DNA of 16,283 nucleotides, from positions 1 through 16,283 of the forward strand of contig URTH01000022.1 in NCBI GenBank assembly GCA_900550775.1, written 5' to 3'. A program made the position numbers and the translations under genes. This DNA is from an uncultured Eubacteriales bacterium (GTDB lineage Bacteria > Bacillota > Clostridia > Monoglobales > Monoglobaceae). Positions within the stretch are counted from its first letter, which is position 1, and every line of letters begins with the position of its first letter. Below the pieces are notes generated by a model. That model did no database searches. It was given only the letters and a program-made list of their open reading frames with translations, and was not told where the DNA came from. Of the stretch, positions 12,790 through 16,283 are shown one piece after another.

Positions 12790-14775
12790 ATGAGACACAC
12801 GCTGATAAAGAAATTTGCATACGCGGCGGTCGCTGTTTGCATGGCGGTCTCGTCCATGCCGGTCTTTGCGGACGATCCAAAGCCCATCACGGTAGAATTT
12901 GAGGACGTCACCGCGACCGATGCGACCACGCAGTACGGAGAGGCCAAAATCAAGGTGCGCATATCGGGCGCAAGCGGAAACACCACCGTGGTGCAAAACG
13001 CATTCACCTTTGATGGCCTTCGCTACAAATCCACCCGCTTTTTAAAGGGTGAAAACAATCCGCCGGCCGGCGTTTGGTATGCGCCGACCGATATCGCGGC
13101 GGTCAACGCCGATCAAAAGTTTACCTTGGGTATCGCATCGGAAGGCCTGGCCTTCGGCGAGCGTGAAGAGGTCTATATCATCACCTTTTCCGGCGAGCCG
13201 GGCGAAACGGTAAGCTTAAACGTCTCTGACGAAACGGACAAAACGTATTGCGTGACGGACGGCCAAAAGATCACCGCCGCCGCACAGGAAAGCGGTACGG
13301 CGGTTGCAAGCGCAAAGGGCAACCAAAGCGCCGAGGCAGTGGTAAGGTTTACCATGGATCGGGTGCCGGGCTTTAACGCGGCGGCAGACACCGGCATCAC
13401 GCTGAAGATCACGAGCGAGACCACGCCGGGCTACGTGATGACCAATACGCTCAGCAATAAGCCGGTACAGGAAAACGGCCACCGCGAGAACACGGATATC
13501 CCCACCTTTACGGTAAGAAACAGTATCTTAGGCGGCGATACATACACGGTAGAGCTTTTCGGAGCGGGCTATGTGAGCTATCGGAGAACCGGCGTCACCT
13601 TTGATGAGGCGCTTTCGATCACCAACGCAGACCTGATCCCCGGTGATGTAAACGGTGACGGCATCGTGGACGCAGCCGACAAAACGGCGGCAGAAAAATC
13701 ACGGGATGAGGAATTTAACGAGGCGGCAGACTTTGACCGCAACGGAAAAACCGACGCGGAGGATATGAAGGTGTTTGACGGGATTTCGGACACCGCCGCA
13801 CCGGCAAAGATGGCCGCGCCGACCGTGACGGGCGGCAGTAAAACCATCCATGTGGCATGGAGCAAGCCGTCAGACAATAGTGTGACAGGCTACACCGTAA
13901 AATATGGCACAAACAGAGATCAACTGACCGGCACCAAAGAGATCGGCCAGGCTGATACCGTCAGCACGGACATCGCCGGCCTTTTGACAAACACCACCTA
14001 TTATGTACAGATCGCCGCAAGAAACGGCGGCGGCACCGGCGCGTTTTCGGATATCGTATCGACGAAAACGGCCGCTGATAGCAGCCAGGACGGCACCGGC
14101 GGCGGTGGCGGAGGCGGCGGTTCCACAGGCGGTTCTTCCGGCGGTTCCACGGGCGGCGGCCTGTCCCCGGCAGCACCGGGCGAGACCGCAAACCCGGACG
14201 GCACGGCGACGCAAAACGGTGAGACCTTTACCGACCTTGCGGATTTTGCCTGGGCAAAGGACGCAATTTACGCATTAAAGAAACGGGGCATCATCAGCGG
14301 TGTCAGCGATACGGAATTTGCCCCGGCAAGCAATATCAAACGCGGTGATTTCATTCTTATTTTAACAAGAATGTTGTCGGTAAACAATGAGTTTACGGAA
14401 AACTTTGCCGATGTTCCGGCAGACGCATATTACTATCAGGCGATCGGCAGCGCCAGGGCCGCCGGGATCGCTCAGGGCAGCGGCGAAAACTTCATGCCGG
14501 AGGATAGCATCACAAGGCAGGATTTGATTACACTTGCCTACCGGGCTTTCCTGGCAAAGGGCTATCTGACCGAGACGGACGACTTTGCCGTGCTTGACGC
14601 GTTTGCGGATCGGGGCGAGATCGCGGATTACGCACAGACCGCCATGGCATCCATGGTAAAGACGGGCATCATTCAGGGCGCGGACGGAAAAGTGAATCCC
14701 AAAGGCAGCGCAACCAGAGCAGAGGTCGCCGTGATGTGCGAGAGACTGGCCGCGAAGATGGATTCGGATAATTAA
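12790..14775 (+). CDS. SLH-anchored surface protein with cohesin-like, dockerin and FN3 domains
   Basis: This encodes 661 residues. A signal peptide covers 1-27 (YAAVAVCMAVSSMPVFA). Residues about 32-160 are a beta-sandwich resembling cohesin-type domains, and 180-280 a second beta domain. A type I dockerin-like module at 284-330 has two calcium loops (DVNGDGIVDAAD and DFDRNGKTDAED). Residues 340-428 are fibronectin type III, followed by a Gly/Ser linker (429-478). Three SLH repeats (about 480-525, 539-585, 600-650) should bind secondary cell-wall polymer and hold the protein on the surface. AGGAGG at 12774-12779 precedes ATG 12790. Cohesin-like plus dockerin on one anchored chain suggests a scaffold or docking role; the partner is unknown. 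Confidence 0.9.
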   Translation: MRHTLIKKFAYAAVAVCMAVSSMPVFADDPKPITVEFEDVTATDATTQYGEAKIKVRISGASGNTTVVQNAFTFDGLRYKSTRFLKGENNPPAGVWYAPTDIAAVNADQKFTLGIASEGLAFGEREEVYIITFSGEPGETVSLNVSDETDKTYCVTDGQKITAAAQESGTAVASAKGNQSAEAVVRFTMDRVPGFNAAADTGITLKITSETTPGYVMTNTLSNKPVQENGHRENTDIPTFTVRNSILGGDTYTVELFGAGYVSYRRTGVTFDEALSITNADLIPGDVNGDGIVDAADKTAAEKSRDEEFNEAADFDRNGKTDAEDMKVFDGISDTAAPAKMAAPTVTGGSKTIHVAWSKPSDNSVTGYTVKYGTNRDQLTGTKEIGQADTVSTDIAGLLTNTTYYVQIAARNGGGTGAFSDIVSTKTAADSSQDGTGGGGGGGGSTGGSSGGSTGGGLSPAAPGETANPDGTATQNGETFTDLADFAWAKDAIYALKKRGIISGVSDTEFAPASNIKRGDFILILTRMLSVNNEFTENFADVPADAYYYQAIGSARAAGIAQGSGENFMPEDSITRQDLITLAYRAFLAKGYLTETDDFAVLDAFADRGEIADYAQTAMASMVKTGIIQGADGKVNPKGSATRAEVAVMCERLAAKMDSDN

Positions 14776-14923
14776 CCGGCAGCACCGGATAATTATATAC
14801 GCAGGGGGGAGGCTCCTCGTTAAAAAATTTGTGTCGGTTTGATTGAGATTGCTGAAGGGGGAGGGCAGTGCGCAAGGCGCGACCGGACGGCACGCAAAAT
14901 CATTCAGAAAGAAGGATTATAAA
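14776..14923 (+). other. Gap between the two surface protein genes
   Basis: These 148 nt contain no recognisable gene, strong terminator or consensus promoter. A short GGAGG-C-TCCTC pairing lies near 14808-14818. The downstream gene could therefore be read as part of the TetR-SLH transcript. Confidence 0.4.
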
Positions 14924-14926
14924 TTG

Positions 14927-16283
14927 ATGAAAGGTAAAAAACTTTTAGCAGGTGTACTGTCTGCCGCGATGCTGCTCAGCACCGCGGCACTCCCGGCCTT
15001 TGCGGACGGTGAAGGCGCGACCGGTACAACCGGCAGTGTTGCTGTGTCTGGTGTTCAAATTGCCGAAGGCAAGACATATGACACCATTCAAGAAGCGTAT
15101 GACGAAATAAAAGCCGAGCTTGAAACAAAAGCCGGTTTGAAAGAAGAAGCCTTGAACGAAGAAGATTTCAATGCGTTCTTTACGGACGGTGGAAAAATCA
15201 CTTGGACGATCAGCGGCAAACAAAAAGTGACCGATTCCCATATGTTCTCATTTGGAAGAGCAGCGAACCGTTTTGGCGATGGTCGTCTTATCACTGAAAT
15301 TAACATTGTAGGTGACGAAACTACTGTACTTGACCTTAATGATGTTAACGGTACATTTGCGCTCCCGTATAACTGGTGGGGTACAGGCAAAAATACTGCA
15401 TTAAAATGCCAAAATATCACATTTGACGGTATTAAATATATGCCAAGCGGAACTTATCAAAATGGGGCGGTTGTAACTACTTACGAGTTTGACGGCTGTA
15501 CATTTAATGGTAATTTATACAGCTATCAGAATTTTGATGTTGATATGACAATCAAAAACAGCACTTTCAATGCTCCTGATGACGAAACACAGTATGCGTT
15601 TATGTCTCAGGGTCAAGGCGGCACAATCACACTCGATAATAACAAAATCTACGGTTACACTCGTGGAATTAACTTGCAGAGAGAGACTGCCGACTTCATT
15701 GTGACAAATAACACCATAGAGAGTAGCGTTTCGGAGCCTGACCGCGGTGCTGTTCAGATCACTGACGGTAAATCGTTTGTTGTAACAGGCAACACCATTG
15801 ACGTTAGCGGCGGTAATGCGTTTTGGTTTCACGGTGCAGCCCAAAACGCTGATGTAACCTATACAATCAGTGATAATGATATAAAAGCTCCTTATTTGGC
15901 GAATGACGATACCACCTTCGGTGTCAATGACAAAATTACAGCAGTAGGCAACATATATCATGACACGGACAATGAAAAATGTATGGAGAAAGGTGCTGCT
16001 GAGGCAACTGAAAGCACGGTAACCGCATTGCAGAGTGTTGCAAAGATTGGCGATAAAGAATACGCTTCTCTCAAAGACGCAATGCAGGCGGCTTGCGAAA
16101 TGAATGTTGAAGATGTAAATGGCATTCCGACACAGACTGCACCGGTTACCATTGATCTGGTATCGGATATTGAAAATCAACAGGGTTTCTTTGTTCGCGG
16201 CGGAGATCGCGGCGGAAAGAGAAAGGGTGAGTATGGCGGACATTATATTCACAACATGGACATCACTCTTAACGGTAACGGAT
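14927..16283 (+). CDS. Secreted right-handed beta-helix surface protein (partial)
   Basis: The frame is open from ATG 14927 to the window end (452 codons). AAGGA at 14912-14916 is the ribosome site; an in-frame TTG directly precedes the ATG. Residues 1-26 are a signal peptide (MKGKKLLAGVLSAAMLLSTA, cleaved after AFA). Then come a segment with TYDTIQEAYDEIKAELE and a long series of beta-helix strands at about residues 120-340. These repeat F-G-T-I-x-N-N and NNKI/NNTI/NDNDI turns typical of pectate-lyase-like parallel beta-helices. A second unit starts at AKIGDKEYASLKDAMQAA, a motif common in Firmicutes surface proteins. No catalytic residues can be assigned. The C-terminus, where an SLH or other anchor might lie, is missing. 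Codons are AT-richer than in the SLH gene. Confidence 0.85.
   Translation, partial: MKGKKLLAGVLSAAMLLSTAALPAFADGEGATGTTGSVAVSGVQIAEGKTYDTIQEAYDEIKAELETKAGLKEEALNEEDFNAFFTDGGKITWTISGKQKVTDSHMFSFGRAANRFGDGRLITEINIVGDETTVLDLNDVNGTFALPYNWWGTGKNTALKCQNITFDGIKYMPSGTYQNGAVVTTYEFDGCTFNGNLYSYQNFDVDMTIKNSTFNAPDDETQYAFMSQGQGGTITLDNNKIYGYTRGINLQRETADFIVTNNTIESSVSEPDRGAVQITDGKSFVVTGNTIDVSGGNAFWFHGAAQNADVTYTISDNDIKAPYLANDDTTFGVNDKITAVGNIYHDTDNEKCMEKGAAEATESTVTALQSVAKIGDKEYASLKDAMQAACEMNVEDVNGIPTQTAPVTIDLVSDIENQQGFFVRGGDRGGKRKGEYGGHYIHNMDITLNGNG

Noticed and set aside
14101..14160. GGC/GGT-rich tandem tract as a DNA repeat or CRISPR-like array
   Set aside because: It encodes the Gly/Ser linker before the SLH domains. 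There are no regular spacers, and no CRISPR array was seen anywhere in the window.

Overview
The window is chromosomal DNA from a low-GC-lineage (Firmicutes) anaerobe, most likely a gut-type Clostridia/Oscillospiraceae-like organism. The evidence is the gene order rpsE-rpmD-rplO-secY-adk-map-KOW protein-infA-rpmJ-rpsM-rpsK-rpsD-rpoA-rplQ, strong AGGAGGTG-type ribosome binding sites, sigma-A-like promoters, a KOW-domain gene between map and infA, zinc-type L36 and S4, and SLH/dockerin/GLUG surface proteins. No rRNA gene or species marker is present, so the genus is not resolved.

Positions 1-7730 hold the distal part of the S10-spc-alpha ribosomal protein supercluster, all on the plus strand and tightly packed. 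The gaps contain a perfect-consensus sigma-A promoter before rpmJ, structured leaders before adk, rpsM and rpsK, and a strong intrinsic terminator after rplQ.

Positions 7731-10111 are an accessory island. A sigma-A promoter drives a cobalamin riboswitch with an intrinsic terminator. Next come a decayed repeat end and a secreted GLUG-type beta-repeat protein. The last four codons and stop of that gene lie inside the terminal inverted repeat of an intact MITE-like element (9752-10024, TA at both ends). A diverged relative of the element follows directly.

Positions 10112-16283 look like a surface-variation locus. A TetR-family gene on the minus strand has its own promoter overlapped by a palindrome. 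It is divergent from a tyrosine recombinase (10911-11750). Just after the recombinase, two inverted copies of a 17-bp palindromic core (11764-11780 and 12037-12053) bracket about 255 bp. That segment carries a near-perfect sigma-A promoter that now points left into a terminator. Inversion would aim it at a second TetR gene, an SLH-anchored cohesin-like/dockerin/FN3 protein, and possibly a secreted beta-helix protein running off the window. It would also break the perfect hairpin terminator now standing in front of those genes. I read this as an OFF-state, recombinase-controlled promoter switch for cell-surface proteins. The proposal is inferred from sequence architecture and has not been shown experimentally.
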